NCBI GenBank assembly: GCA_934454145.1
Contig: CAKSFT010000004.1
Span: 62,001-126,000, forward strand
From: an uncultured Clostridia bacterium
Lineage (GTDB): Bacteria > Bacillota > Clostridia > UBA1381
DNA length: 64,000 nt
Direction: 5' to 3'
Both the position numbers and the translations under genes were made by a program. The notes beneath the pieces are model-generated. The model was given only the letters and a program-made list of their open reading frames with translations, was not told where the DNA came from and ran no database searches. Each line of letters begins with the position of its first letter. The stretch's first letter is position 1. Positions 9,453 to 17,693 of this stretch are shown here, one piece after another.

Positions 9453-10886
9453 TCACATATTGGCATTCTTCTGATATGCCCCCGGGGTCATTCCTTCCCT
9501 TTTTTTAAAAAGGCGTATAAAATACTTTGTGTTCTCATACCCCACAGCAGCCGCCGTTTCCGAAATCTTTGCCCCTTGTCCCAAAAGCTCCTTTGCTTTT
9601 TCCAGGCGCTTTGTTATCAGATAATCGGTGAAGCTTTCGCCTTTATAAATCTTAAACAATCTGCCAAAGTATACCGGATTGAAATATACCCTGTCCGCCA
9701 CCTCAGAAACAGAAAGCTCCCTGTTGTAGTTTTCATCTATATACTCCAGAGCCTTGGTCATGATGTTCCCGTGCATTTCCTCCACGGGGTTTTCAAGCGC
9801 ATTTTTGACAATGTCGGTTATGTCGCCGCCGGCAACGTCCTTTTCCCCCGAATCCGCCGGTGATTCCAAAAGCCGCAGAAAATCCTTCAGCTCTGCAAAT
9901 TCATGTGTGTTCCCCGATTTTGAAATATGCATGGCAAGAATCATCATCAGAGATTCCATGGTTTTCGTGTCCTCTTCCGCAATAGCCGCCATTATAAGCC
10001 GCTCAATTTTAGAAATCTGTTCCTCTCTGTCGGTGCGTGATGAATATACTGCATATTGCGCCATACTTTCAAAACACTCGCATCTTTCGACCCTCACTTT
10101 TGCCGCAAACATTTCTTCAATTGACTTGAGCCCCGCGGCAAGCAGGTTTTTTGCTGACACAAAAAATTCCTCTGCCCGTTTGCGCTCTGCGCAATATACA
10201 AAAAGATTTACAAATTCCTCCGTACCCCAAAGCGCACAGCACTTTATGTTCTTTGCAGCAAAGGTTTTTGTGCAGACTGTTTTTATACATTCCTTCAATT
10301 TGTTTTGTATTCTTTTCTCGTTTTCCCCTGTCGCAAGCCCGATTCTTATGCACGGGCTGTCCGCCCATTCTTTTGAAAGACCCAGGCTTTCAACGCGTTC
10401 ATAAAAAGCTTCGCTGCCGCCGTAGAGCCCGGCGTCGGTTTCCATGATAATCTGGTTTTCCAAAAATTTTTCCATAACGTCGCGCTTTGCCGAGCAGTCC
10501 TTTTTGTGTTCTTCATCAAGCTGTTTTTTCAGTTTTTCACACAGTTCGTCAAGCACATCAAACCTGACGGGTTTAAGCAGATAATCAAAAACCTGATACT
10601 GCAAAGCCGTCTTTGCGTATTCAAATTCACGGTATCCGCTTATCAGAACAACCTTTGCCGGATACTTTTTTTCATACACCGCACGCGCAAGGTCAAGCCC
10701 CGACATGCTGTCCATTCTGATATCGGTCAATATAACATCACAGTCATTTTCGCGCAGCCAATCCAGAGCTTTTGCGGCGTTCTCAAAAGTCCCCCCGACG
10801 GCGAATCCGCCGTCATAGCTTTTGAAATATGCATAAAGCCCTTCCCGTATATTCTTTTCATCATCAACAATAATCAGTTTATACAT
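9453..10886 (-). CDS. AraC-type response regulator, YesN family
   Basis: The 477-residue protein starts at ATG 10886 behind AAGGAG; the ORF runs 22 codons further upstream without a usable ribosome site. The N-terminal receiver domain begins MYKLIIVDDEKNIREGL and contains the acidic pair DD, the phospho-acceptor Asp in VILTDIRMDSMSG and the Lys in LLKPVRF. The middle region of about 230 residues is the variable YesN linker. The last 100 residues form a two-helix-turn-helix AraC domain (ELSVSEVADRVYFNPVYFGR and ISETAAAVGYENTKYFIRLF). It is encoded just upstream of its cognate kinase, so the two are translated together. It should activate the downstream polysaccharide-utilisation genes. Confidence 0.92.
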   Translation of the reverse strand: MYKLIIVDDEKNIREGLYAYFKSYDGGFAVGGTFENAAKALDWLRENDCDVILTDIRMDSMSGLDLARAVYEKKYPAKVVLISGYREFEYAKTALQYQVFDYLLKPVRFDVLDELCEKLKKQLDEEHKKDCSAKRDVMEKFLENQIIMETDAGLYGGSEAFYERVESLGLSKEWADSPCIRIGLATGENEKRIQNKLKECIKTVCTKTFAAKNIKCCALWGTEEFVNLFVYCAERKRAEEFFVSAKNLLAAGLKSIEEMFAAKVRVERCECFESMAQYAVYSSRTDREEQISKIERLIMAAIAEEDTKTMESLMMILAMHISKSGNTHEFAELKDFLRLLESPADSGEKDVAGGDITDIVKNALENPVEEMHGNIMTKALEYIDENYNRELSVSEVADRVYFNPVYFGRLFKIYKGESFTDYLITKRLEKAKELLGQGAKISETAAAVGYENTKYFIRLFKKREGMTPGAYQKNANM

Positions 10887-11002
10887 CAACCGCTTCTCCT
10901 TCACAATCTCCGGGGCAGTTCCAAGGGGATAGAAACAAGCCCCGTCCGACACTTATATATGCCAATTATAATATATTTACACAGAAAAATCAAGAATTTT
11001 TG

Positions 11003-11746
11003 TCACTGTCCAAAAATCCAAAATTTCACAACAGCAAGGCTTTCCCTCAGGTAACACGGCACAATGCTGTACCACTTCAGTCCGGCATGCAGATGGGACA
11101 CATGCTCAAATCCTGCCTTTTTTGCGATGCATACACTGCGGTATATGTGGAAATTGTTTGTCACCACCGCAACCTTGTATCCGCCGCCGAAATATGCATC
11201 TGCGATTTCCTTTGAGAACTTCATATTCTCGCTCGTGGAGGTTGCCTTTTCTTCTTTTATTATTTTTTCGGGGCTTATTCCGCGGCTTACAAGATACCTC
11301 TGCATGGCCTCCGCCTCGGTGACGCTTTCCTGGAAACCCTGTCCTCCCGTCACAATAATCACCGCCGCCGGATTTTTTTCGTGATACTTCACCGCGGCGT
11401 CAAGGCGCTGTTTCAGCGGCAGGCTAATCGTTTCCCCGTGCACCGCCGCGCCCAAGACAACAACAGCCTCCTCGTCATCACCGGCATTGTCGCTTTGCCC
11501 ATAAACAAACAAAAACCCCAAAAGCGCTGTTTCCGCACACATCAGAAATATCACAGCAATTTTTATTGCCTTAAAAATCCCTTTTTGGCACAGTTGTTTC
11601 ATTTTTTCGCAAAAAACACCAATCAAAACAAAAAATATGCCCGCAAAAAGCGTCAGCAAAACGCCCATGTTGAAATTTGAAAAAGCACACAGCAAAATGC
11701 CGTTAAGCAAAACCGCCGCGCCTATAATTATGCTTATTATATTCAT
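11003..11746 (-). CDS. YdcF/SanA-type DUF218 membrane protein
   Basis: This protein of about 247 residues starts at ATG 11746. Three hydrophobic helices occupy residues 3-25, 30-50 and 60-85. The DUF218 domain follows, with AVVVLGAAVHGETISLPLKQR, a VTGGQG loop, SRGISPEKIIKEEKATSTSEN and VAVVTNNFHIYR. Members of this family are implicated in envelope biogenesis (ElyC, SanA), but the reaction is not settled. The three-helix front end matches the clostridial YdcF-like variety. The gene stands alone between the response regulator and the hydrogenase terminator, with no clear operon partner. Confidence 0.8.
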   Translation of the reverse strand: MNIISIIIGAAVLLNGILLCAFSNFNMGVLLTLFAGIFFVLIGVFCEKMKQLCQKGIFKAIKIAVIFLMCAETALLGFLFVYGQSDNAGDDEEAVVVLGAAVHGETISLPLKQRLDAAVKYHEKNPAAVIIVTGGQGFQESVTEAEAMQRYLVSRGISPEKIIKEEKATSTSENMKFSKEIADAYFGGGYKVAVVTNNFHIYRSVCIAKKAGFEHVSHLHAGLKWYSIVPCYLRESLAVVKFWIFGQ

Positions 11747-11827
11747 GATAAAACAACCCCCTGTCCTTGTCAGTTTCATTTTATCACAACCGTCCGCAAA
11801 AATCAAATAAAAAAGCACTGTTTAAAT

Positions 11828-11862
11828 ATACCCCCAAAAGCCCGAGGGGCTTTTGGGGGTAT
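11828..11862. terminator. Strong bidirectional terminator hairpin after hydA
   Basis: A perfect 16-bp stem (ATACCCCCAAAAGCCC and its complement) closes on a 3-base loop, 30 bp after the hydA stop. Transcription from hydA continues into TTTAAAC after the stem, so the U-tract is weak. The very stable stem still makes an intrinsic terminator likely. Confidence 0.7.
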
Positions 11863-11891
11863 ATCGCTTCGGAACAATGCCTTTTTTAATC

Positions 11892-13628
11892 TTAATATTT
11901 TGCTCTCTTTGTGTAATGCGTATGCAGCAGCTCGTGTGCCTTGTGTGAACCCGGTGCCTCAAAATAATCTTTATAAAGAAGCGTAATATCAGGGTTCTCG
12001 TGGCTCTTTCTGATTACGGCTCTTTCATCCTCCGAATAAAGCGCCTTTGCACGTTCTGCCTTGACATTTATGTCCATCTGGGTCTTTGCCGAGCATATCG
12101 GCTGACCGCCGCCTGTTACGCAACCGCCCGGGCATGCCATGATTTCAATAAAATCATATGACTTTTCGCCCGATTTGATGCTTTCCAAAAGCTTTCTTGC
12201 GTTGCCCAAGCCGTGCGCTACTGCAATTTTTACGTCTTTTCCGCCCAGTGCCACTGCAGCCTCTTTTATGCCGTCCGTTCCGCGCACGTCCATAAATTCA
12301 ACCTTGTCAAGAGGTTTCTTTTCCACGATTTCATAAACCGTTCTCAAAGCCGCCTCCATGACGCCGCCCGTCGCGCCGAAGATGACACCGGCACCCGACG
12401 CCTCTTCAAAAGGAGCGTCAAATTTTTCTTCCGGCAGTTCATTAAACTTGATTCCCGCTTGCTTAATCATTCTCGCAAGCTCACGCGTCGAGAGAACATA
12501 GTCGACATCTCTGTATTTTTCGCCCATTTCGGGTCTTGCCGACTCAAACTTCTTTGCAACGCACGGCATGATTGAAACAACAACCATCTTTGCCGGGTCT
12601 ATGCCGTTCTTTTCCGCATAATATGACTTGAGCACTGCGCCAAACATCTGGTGCGGTGATTTACAGCTTGAGAGATTGTCCAAAAATTCCGGAAAGTTGT
12701 GCTCGCAGAACTTTATCCAGCCCGGGCTGCAAGAGGTGATAAGCGGAAGTGTGCCGCCATTCTTCATTCTTTCCAGGAGCTCTGTCCCTTCCTCCATGAT
12801 TGTGAGGTCTGCGCCCGTGTCTGTGTCAAACACTTTATCAAAGCCTATTCTGCGCAGAGCTGCCGCCATCTTGCCTGTGACAGGTGTGCCAATCGGCAGG
12901 CCAAATTCCTCGCCCAGCGCCGCACGCACAGCCGGCGCGGTCTGTACAATGACATATTTGTCATCATCATAGATTGCGTCAAACACATCACCGATATAAT
13001 CCTTTTCTCTGAGCGCGCCCACGGGACATGCCGTGATGCACTGTCCGCAGTTTACGCAATAAGAATCGGCAAGATCCTGTTCAAATGCGCACGCAATTTT
13101 TGTGTTAAATCCGCGTTCCGTTGCATCGATTACGCCCACTGTCTGTATGTTTTTGCACACATTTACACAGCGGCGGCAGAGCACACATTTATTGTTATCT
13201 CTTATGAAAGATACGGACGAATCGTCAATTTCATATTCGTTTCTCACGCCTTCATAAGCAATCTCTGTCACACCCAGCTCTTCACTCAAAGCCTGAAGTT
13301 CACAATTTTGGTTTCTTATACATGTCAGACACTTTCTGTCGTGATTTGAAAGGATAAGCTCCAGAGTATTCTTTCTTGCCTTCTTCACCTTCGGGGAGTG
13401 TGTCAGGACTTCAATCCCCTCGGCAACAGGATATACACATGCCGCCTGAAGCGCACGCGCACCCACAATTTCCACAACGCACATTCTGCACGAACCGGTT
13501 TCCGACATGTCCTTGAGATAACAAAGCGTCGGAATATCTATACCGGCCAGGCGCGCAGCTTCAAGGATTGTTGAACCTTTCGGCGCAGATACCGGCTGAC
13601 CGTTAATTTTTAAATTTACCATTTCCAT
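11892..13628 (-). CDS. hydA: [FeFe] hydrogenase catalytic subunit HydA (NADH-linked, multimeric type)
   Basis: This 578-residue subunit makes or consumes H2 at the H-cluster. An N-terminal [2Fe-2S] domain has CYLKDMSETGSCRMC and a later Cys. The His-ligated [4Fe-4S] stretch HDRKCLTCIRNQNC is at about 97-109. Two ferredoxin motifs, CVLCRRCVNVC and CVNCGQCITACP, lie near 148-201. The H-cluster loops are TSCSPGW (about 298), MPCVAKKFE (about 354) and EIMACPGGCVTGGGQP (about 495), all intact. The C-terminal about 60 residues extend past the catalytic core. Together with HydB and HydC this is the arrangement of the trimeric NADH- or NADH/ferredoxin-dependent (group A3) enzymes; whether it bifurcates electrons cannot be read from sequence. 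Confidence 0.95.
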   Translation of the reverse strand: MEMVNLKINGQPVSAPKGSTILEAARLAGIDIPTLCYLKDMSETGSCRMCVVEIVGARALQAACVYPVAEGIEVLTHSPKVKKARKNTLELILSNHDRKCLTCIRNQNCELQALSEELGVTEIAYEGVRNEYEIDDSSVSFIRDNNKCVLCRRCVNVCKNIQTVGVIDATERGFNTKIACAFEQDLADSYCVNCGQCITACPVGALREKDYIGDVFDAIYDDDKYVIVQTAPAVRAALGEEFGLPIGTPVTGKMAAALRRIGFDKVFDTDTGADLTIMEEGTELLERMKNGGTLPLITSCSPGWIKFCEHNFPEFLDNLSSCKSPHQMFGAVLKSYYAEKNGIDPAKMVVVSIMPCVAKKFESARPEMGEKYRDVDYVLSTRELARMIKQAGIKFNELPEEKFDAPFEEASGAGVIFGATGGVMEAALRTVYEIVEKKPLDKVEFMDVRGTDGIKEAAVALGGKDVKIAVAHGLGNARKLLESIKSGEKSYDFIEIMACPGGCVTGGGQPICSAKTQMDINVKAERAKALYSEDERAVIRKSHENPDITLLYKDYFEAPGSHKAHELLHTHYTKRAKY

Positions 13629-13655
13629 TATACATTACCGTTCCTTTCCGAAAAA

Positions 13656-15449
13656 TTAAACCTTGTCTATTGCGTTAAACTTACATGCCGCCTGACATGC
13701 GCCGCACTTGATACATTTATCCTGGTCAATAACAAACGGCTTTTTGATTTCGCCCGAGATTGCACTGACAGGACACTGTCTTGAACAAAGGCTGCAGCCC
13801 TTACACTTGTCCGGATTGATGACATAACGCGACAATGCCTTACATACTCCTGCCGGGCATCTCTTTTCTTTTACATGTGCCTCATACTCGTGTCTGAAAT
13901 AACGCAGTGTCGAAAGCACCGGGTTTGGCGCAGTCTGCCCCAGTCCGCAGAGTGACGAAGCCTTTATGCTGTAGCAAAGCTCTTCCAGCCTGTCTATGTC
14001 CTCCATTGTACCTTTGCCGTCTGTGATTTTTGTCAGGATTTCCAAAAGACGCTTTGTACCTATACGGCACGGTGTACATTTACCGCATGATTCATCAACC
14101 GTAAATTCAAGGAAGAATTTTGCGATATCAACCATACAGTTGTCCTCGTCCATAACGATAAGTCCGCCCGAACCCATCATAGAGCCGATAGCTATAAGCG
14201 AATCATAATCTATCGGAGTGTCTATAAGCTCTGCCGGGATACAGCCGCCGGAAGGCCCGCCGGTCTGCGCCGCCTTAAACTTCTTTCCGTTTGGTATGCC
14301 GCCGCCGATGTCCTCCACGATTTCACGCAGAGTTGTGCCCATCGGGATTTCGACAAGACCGGTGTTATGAATCTTGCCGCCAAGCGCAAACACCTTTGTT
14401 CCTTTTGATTTTTCGGTTCCCATAGAAGCAAACCATTCCGGCCCGTTCAGGATAATCTGTGTGATATTTGCATATGTTTCAACATTGTTCAGCAATGTCG
14501 GCTTGCCCCAAAGTCCCTTCACGGCCGGGAATGGCGGACGCGGACGCGGTTCGCCTCTCTTGCCTTCGATGGAAGTCAAAAGCGCTGTTTCTTCACCGCA
14601 CACAAATGCGCCGGCGCCCAGACGGATATCCAAATCAAAATTGAAGCCTGTGCCGAAAATATCTTTGCCGAGCAGTCCGTATTCTCTTGCCTGGTTTATG
14701 GCAATTTTCAGTCTTTCCACGGCAATAGGATATTCCGCTCTTATGTATATATAACCCTGGTCTGCGCCGACTGCATAGCCGGCAATCGCCATTGCCTCGA
14801 TTACGCAGTGCGGGTCACCCTCAAGCACCGACCTGTCCATAAATGCACCCGGGTCGCCCTCGTCGGCGTTACATGCAACATACTTTTGGTCGCCCTGCGC
14901 CTTGTATGTAAAGTCCCACTTCATGCCTGTCGGGAAACCGCCGCCGCCTCTGCCGCGCAGCCCCGAATCCTTGATGACCTGAATAACTTCTTCACGGCTC
15001 ATCTCTGTCAGAACCTTTGCCAAAGCCTGATATCCGTCAACGGCAATATATTCGTCTATATTCTCGGGGTTTATGACACCGCAGTTGCGCAAAGCGACGC
15101 GGTGCTGCTTCGCATAAAATGTTGTTTCATTCAAAGACTTGATTCTGTCCTCTTCCACAGTTTCACTGTAAAGAAGTCTTTTTACAATACGTCCCTTCAG
15201 CAGATGCTCCGATACAATCTCTTCCACGTCCTCTGCCTTGACACGGCTGTAAAAAGCGCCTTCGGGATAAACCACAACCACCGGCCCGAGTGCACAAAGC
15301 CCGAAACAGCCTGTTTCCACAAGCTTTACTTCGTTCTCGAGTCCCTTGTCCTTTATCTGTTTTTCAAACTCCGCCTGGAGTGCCTTTGAGCCTGAGGAGG
15401 TACAGCCCGTACCGCCGCAAACCAACACATGTGATCTGTATATATTCAT
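13656..15449 (-). CDS. hydB: Hydrogenase subunit HydB, NuoF-like NADH/FMN subunit with ferredoxin tail
   Basis: The 597-residue protein moves electrons between NAD(H) and the hydrogenase. Residues 1-90 are a thioredoxin-like [2Fe-2S] domain (CGGTGCTSSG, CFGLCALGP). The NuoF core follows, with the NADH/FMN motif GLRGRGGGGFPTGMKW near 165 and CNADEGDPGAFMDR near 195. A SLBB region is next, then the [4Fe-4S] site ESCGKCTPCRIGTKRL near 450. The C-terminus carries two ferredoxin motifs (CKGCSLCSRQCP and CIKCGACQAACK). The domain order and length match HydB of trimeric [FeFe] hydrogenases. It is 27 bp upstream of hydA and behind a GGGGG ribosome site. Confidence 0.95.
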   Translation of the reverse strand: MNIYRSHVLVCGGTGCTSSGSKALQAEFEKQIKDKGLENEVKLVETGCFGLCALGPVVVVYPEGAFYSRVKAEDVEEIVSEHLLKGRIVKRLLYSETVEEDRIKSLNETTFYAKQHRVALRNCGVINPENIDEYIAVDGYQALAKVLTEMSREEVIQVIKDSGLRGRGGGGFPTGMKWDFTYKAQGDQKYVACNADEGDPGAFMDRSVLEGDPHCVIEAMAIAGYAVGADQGYIYIRAEYPIAVERLKIAINQAREYGLLGKDIFGTGFNFDLDIRLGAGAFVCGEETALLTSIEGKRGEPRPRPPFPAVKGLWGKPTLLNNVETYANITQIILNGPEWFASMGTEKSKGTKVFALGGKIHNTGLVEIPMGTTLREIVEDIGGGIPNGKKFKAAQTGGPSGGCIPAELIDTPIDYDSLIAIGSMMGSGGLIVMDEDNCMVDIAKFFLEFTVDESCGKCTPCRIGTKRLLEILTKITDGKGTMEDIDRLEELCYSIKASSLCGLGQTAPNPVLSTLRYFRHEYEAHVKEKRCPAGVCKALSRYVINPDKCKGCSLCSRQCPVSAISGEIKKPFVIDQDKCIKCGACQAACKFNAIDKV

Positions 15450-15465
15450 TTTTTAAAACCCCCTA

Positions 15466-15837
15466 TTACTTCGTTTCTGCGCCAACGGTATATTCCGTAA
15501 CAGGCTGATTATTTATAATATGCTCCGCTACTACACGCGCCGCCTTTTCCTCTGTCATGTGCACATAAGTCACCTTTTCCTTGCCCGGGACATAAACCTC
15601 GACAATCGGCTCCAGGCGGCACATGCCGATGCAGCCCGTCTGGGTTACAATAACATTTGTTAAACCGCGCTTTTCAATTTCCTTCAAAAAAGCGTTCAAA
15701 ACAGGGCGCGCACCCGCTGCGATTCCGCAGGTTGCCATGCCGACAACAATGCGCACGCCGTCTTCGCGTTCTTTTCGTAAATTCACCTGATTCAAAGCTC
15801 TGTTGCGAATTTCCTGTAATTCTGCCAAACTCTTCAT
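15466..15837 (-). CDS. Thioredoxin-like [2Fe-2S] ferredoxin protein of the hyd operon
   Basis: This 123-residue protein is a free-standing thioredoxin-fold [2Fe-2S] domain. The ligands are probably CGIAAGA, the Cys of TQTGC and the Cys of IGMC (GMATCGIAAG near residue 37, QTGCIGMCRLEP near 87). A short N-terminal helix (MKSLAELQEIRNRALNQVNL) precedes the fold. Such single-domain proteins are commonly encoded between a NuoE-like gene and hydB in clostridial hydrogenase operons and probably relay electrons. It starts at an ATG behind GGAGG, 16 bp upstream of hydB. Repeat R2 lies directly upstream and separates it from the signalling genes. Confidence 0.85.
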   Translation of the reverse strand: MKSLAELQEIRNRALNQVNLRKEREDGVRIVVGMATCGIAAGARPVLNAFLKEIEKRGLTNVIVTQTGCIGMCRLEPIVEVYVPGKEKVTYVHMTEEKAARVVAEHIINNQPVTEYTVGAETK

Positions 15838-15864
15838 AATTGACCTCCTTAAAAATTAAATATA

Positions 15865-16077
15865 GGTAATTGTAAAACTAACGTTTTTCAATTAAAATTC
15901 TTGGGTAGAAATAAAAAGTCCCATCCGATTTTAACTTTACGGCAGGCTGAAACTTTTTATTTCAACCAAAAATTACGCACATGTCGTCATTTTTGATTAC
16001 CGGTCAGGGGTTGGCACCCCCGATACCCCCCGCAAAGATGCGGTGGCTAATTGTAAAATTTACATTTTACAATTACC
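15865..16077 (+). repeat. Long interspersed palindromic repeat, copy R2
   Basis: This 213-bp unit is bounded by GGTAATTG and CAATTACC. It is nearly identical in order and sequence to the copy at 30694-30906 and inverted relative to that at 5737-5940. Its hairpins are GGTAATTGTAAAAC...CAATTA, GAAATAAAAAGT...CTTTTTATTTC, a CATGT-centred AAAATTACG..CGTCATTTT, CCGCAAAGATGCGG, and TAATTGTAAAATTTACATTTTACAATTA. It splits the hydrogenase locus between the lone HATPase gene and the ferredoxin gene. Confidence 0.88.
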
Positions 16078-16108
16078 TAAAATTAAATATATTATAAATT
16101 TATATATT

Positions 16109-16651
16109 TCATATGTTTATCTCACTCAGTCCCTCTTTTATATATCCGCCAATCCATTCCAAAACCTCCGGATTGTCAAGCGGGACACCTTCCAAAACTT
16201 TCCTGATCTCTCTTGTGTCCATCAAAAAGCTTCTGCCGTCCTTTGTGTGACGGTACAAAAAATCTATATCGGGCGAGCCGCAAATAAGCGTTTTCAAAGT
16301 ACCTGCCATGTCGCCGAGCGGTGCGCGGTCTATGTGGTCATAGACAAAATCCGCAAAGAGCCTTGTCCCTTCTCCGGGCTCAGACTCTATGGACAATCCG
16401 CCGCCGCACTGTTCTGCCGCCAGGGTAAAAAGCGGAATCCCCATTCCCACCTTCCTAGTTGTCCTTGTCGTGGAAAACGGGTCCTTCACCTTCTTCAAAA
16501 ATTCCTCGCTCATGCCGGTGCCGTTGTCTGTGATTTCCACAGCCAAAAAGTTCTCTGCCGTGTTTTCTTCTATTATTATTTCAACAAGCGTCGCCTTTGC
16601 CTTGACTGAATTTTTTGCAATGTCAAGAATATGAAGTGAAAGTTCTTTCAT
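16109..16651 (-). CDS. Stand-alone histidine-kinase-like ATPase
   Basis: This 180-residue protein consists of a GHKL ATPase fold without a phosphoacceptor His domain. It has an N-box-like helix (HILDIAKNSVKAKA), the G1 box EITDNGTGM at about residue 40 and a G2 region GMGIPLFTLAAEQCGG near 68, with ATP-lid sequence DPFSTTRTT between them. The last 70 residues have no motif that I can name. Its start overlaps the stop of the PHP gene by four bases (ATGA), so it is translationally coupled. Its place beside a second HATPase gene and a hydrogenase-like sensor suggests a signalling role in control of H2 metabolism, which is inference. Confidence 0.82.
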   Translation of the reverse strand: MKELSLHILDIAKNSVKAKATLVEIIIEENTAENFLAVEITDNGTGMSEEFLKKVKDPFSTTRTTRKVGMGIPLFTLAAEQCGGGLSIESEPGEGTRLFADFVYDHIDRAPLGDMAGTLKTLICGSPDIDFLYRHTKDGRSFLMDTREIRKVLEGVPLDNPEVLEWIGGYIKEGLSEINI

Positions 16652-17349
16652 CTCTTCCTCCCAAAAATATCGAATGCGTCATCAATTTCCAAAAACGCTT
16701 CCCTTTGTGAAATATTTTCAAGATAATGTGCGTCGGAATCGCGGAAAATCTTGTATCCGCAAAGCTCCGGGCGGCTGTCCAGATATGCCGCCAAATCCTG
16801 CGTCCCTTTCGACACCTCGATATGGCGTATATCCAAATCATCTGGGATAAATCCCAGATTTGTGAGCACGCTGTAAGAATGACGGTCAACATGTGCCGGG
16901 ATAAACAATCCGCCACACTCCGAAACAAGAGAAAACAGCTTTTCTACAGACAGCGACGTCGGGGAAATCAAAAGTTTCTCCTCATATCCCACAATCTCGT
17001 CCGCATCATTCATCATCGCCTGTTCCCCAAATATATCGGGGCGGTTTTTTATGTCGGGAAGTGCCTTATAAACCACGTCTGCTGCATATTCTGCCGCCTC
17101 CGGCGTCGGATAAAGCGTCAATATGTGCACTTCCTCCGCCGTTTCCACTTCCATGCCCGGTATAACCGTGATGCCCCATATCTTTGCCGCCGAAATGCAC
17201 GCGCGCACATTTTTCACGCTGTTGTGGTCTGTCACGGCAATTGCGTCAAGCCCCGACAGTGCCGCCATGTTGACGATATTGTTCGGCGTCATGTCGGCGT
17301 CTGCACAAGGGGACAGCGCGGAATGTATATGAAAATCATAGTAAATCAT
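16648..17349 (-). CDS. PHP-domain metallohydrolase
   Basis: This protein of about 233 residues starts at the ATG at 17349, which overlaps the preceding stop (ATGA). The N-terminal PHP signature YYDFHIHSALSPCADADMTP is followed by VTDHNS and by GMEVETAEEVHILTLYP. Later His/Asp positions are PAHVDRHS and RDSDAHYLENI, completing a likely trinuclear metal site. Relatives include YciV-type nucleases and histidinol-phosphate phosphatases; the substrate is unknown. It is embedded in the signalling block of the hydrogenase locus between a DRTGG gene and a lone HATPase gene, a neighbourhood also known from other clostridial hydrogenase loci. Confidence 0.85.
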   Translation of the reverse strand: MIYYDFHIHSALSPCADADMTPNNIVNMAALSGLDAIAVTDHNSVKNVRACISAAKIWGITVIPGMEVETAEEVHILTLYPTPEAAEYAADVVYKALPDIKNRPDIFGEQAMMNDADEIVGYEEKLLISPTSLSVEKLFSLVSECGGLFIPAHVDRHSYSVLTNLGFIPDDLDIRHIEVSKGTQDLAAYLDSRPELCGYKIFRDSDAHYLENISQREAFLEIDDAFDIFGRKR

Positions 17350-17675
17350 AGCACTTTTCCTGCGGCGCACGCGATTTGGTATGCCGTCTTTTCGCTTCCG
17401 AAAATCACGACTCCTTCTGCGTCCGCCTTTTTTACGATGTCATCGGCGACGGTCACGCCTTCGCAGAGTATCACACATGCCGCCCCCGAAAGCTCTGCCA
17501 CCGCGACGATGTTCATGTTGTTCATTATGGTAATCCATGCGTCGTTCTCCGACGCCCTGCCCATCACCCAGCTCAGCAAATCGCCGACATAACAGCCCGA
17601 AACCTCGCGCTCACCGTATGACGGGTTTGTCAAAACCTTAAGCCCAAGCTTATCTGCAAATTCCGAAACCTTCAT
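17346..17675 (-). CDS. DRTGG-domain protein
   Basis: This 109-residue protein starts at ATG 17675; a GTG three codons earlier is less likely. It is essentially one DRTGG domain (MKVSEFADKLGLKVLT, the GCYVGDLLSWVMGRA stretch, and the CVILCEGVTVADDIVKKADA helix). DRTGG domains occur in phosphotransacetylases and CBS proteins, and their ligand is not firmly established. It overlaps the PHP gene downstream and follows the hydrogenase-like protein by 18 bp. A second DRTGG protein of similar size lies at 19403-19762. Paired small DRTGG proteins are a recurring companion of hydrogenase signalling genes, so a nucleotide- or acetyl-phosphate-sensing role is possible. Confidence 0.82.
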   Translation of the reverse strand: MKVSEFADKLGLKVLTNPSYGEREVSGCYVGDLLSWVMGRASENDAWITIMNNMNIVAVAELSGAACVILCEGVTVADDIVKKADAEGVVIFGSEKTAYQIACAAGKVL

Positions 17676-17693
17676 GCCACACACCCCTGTTTT

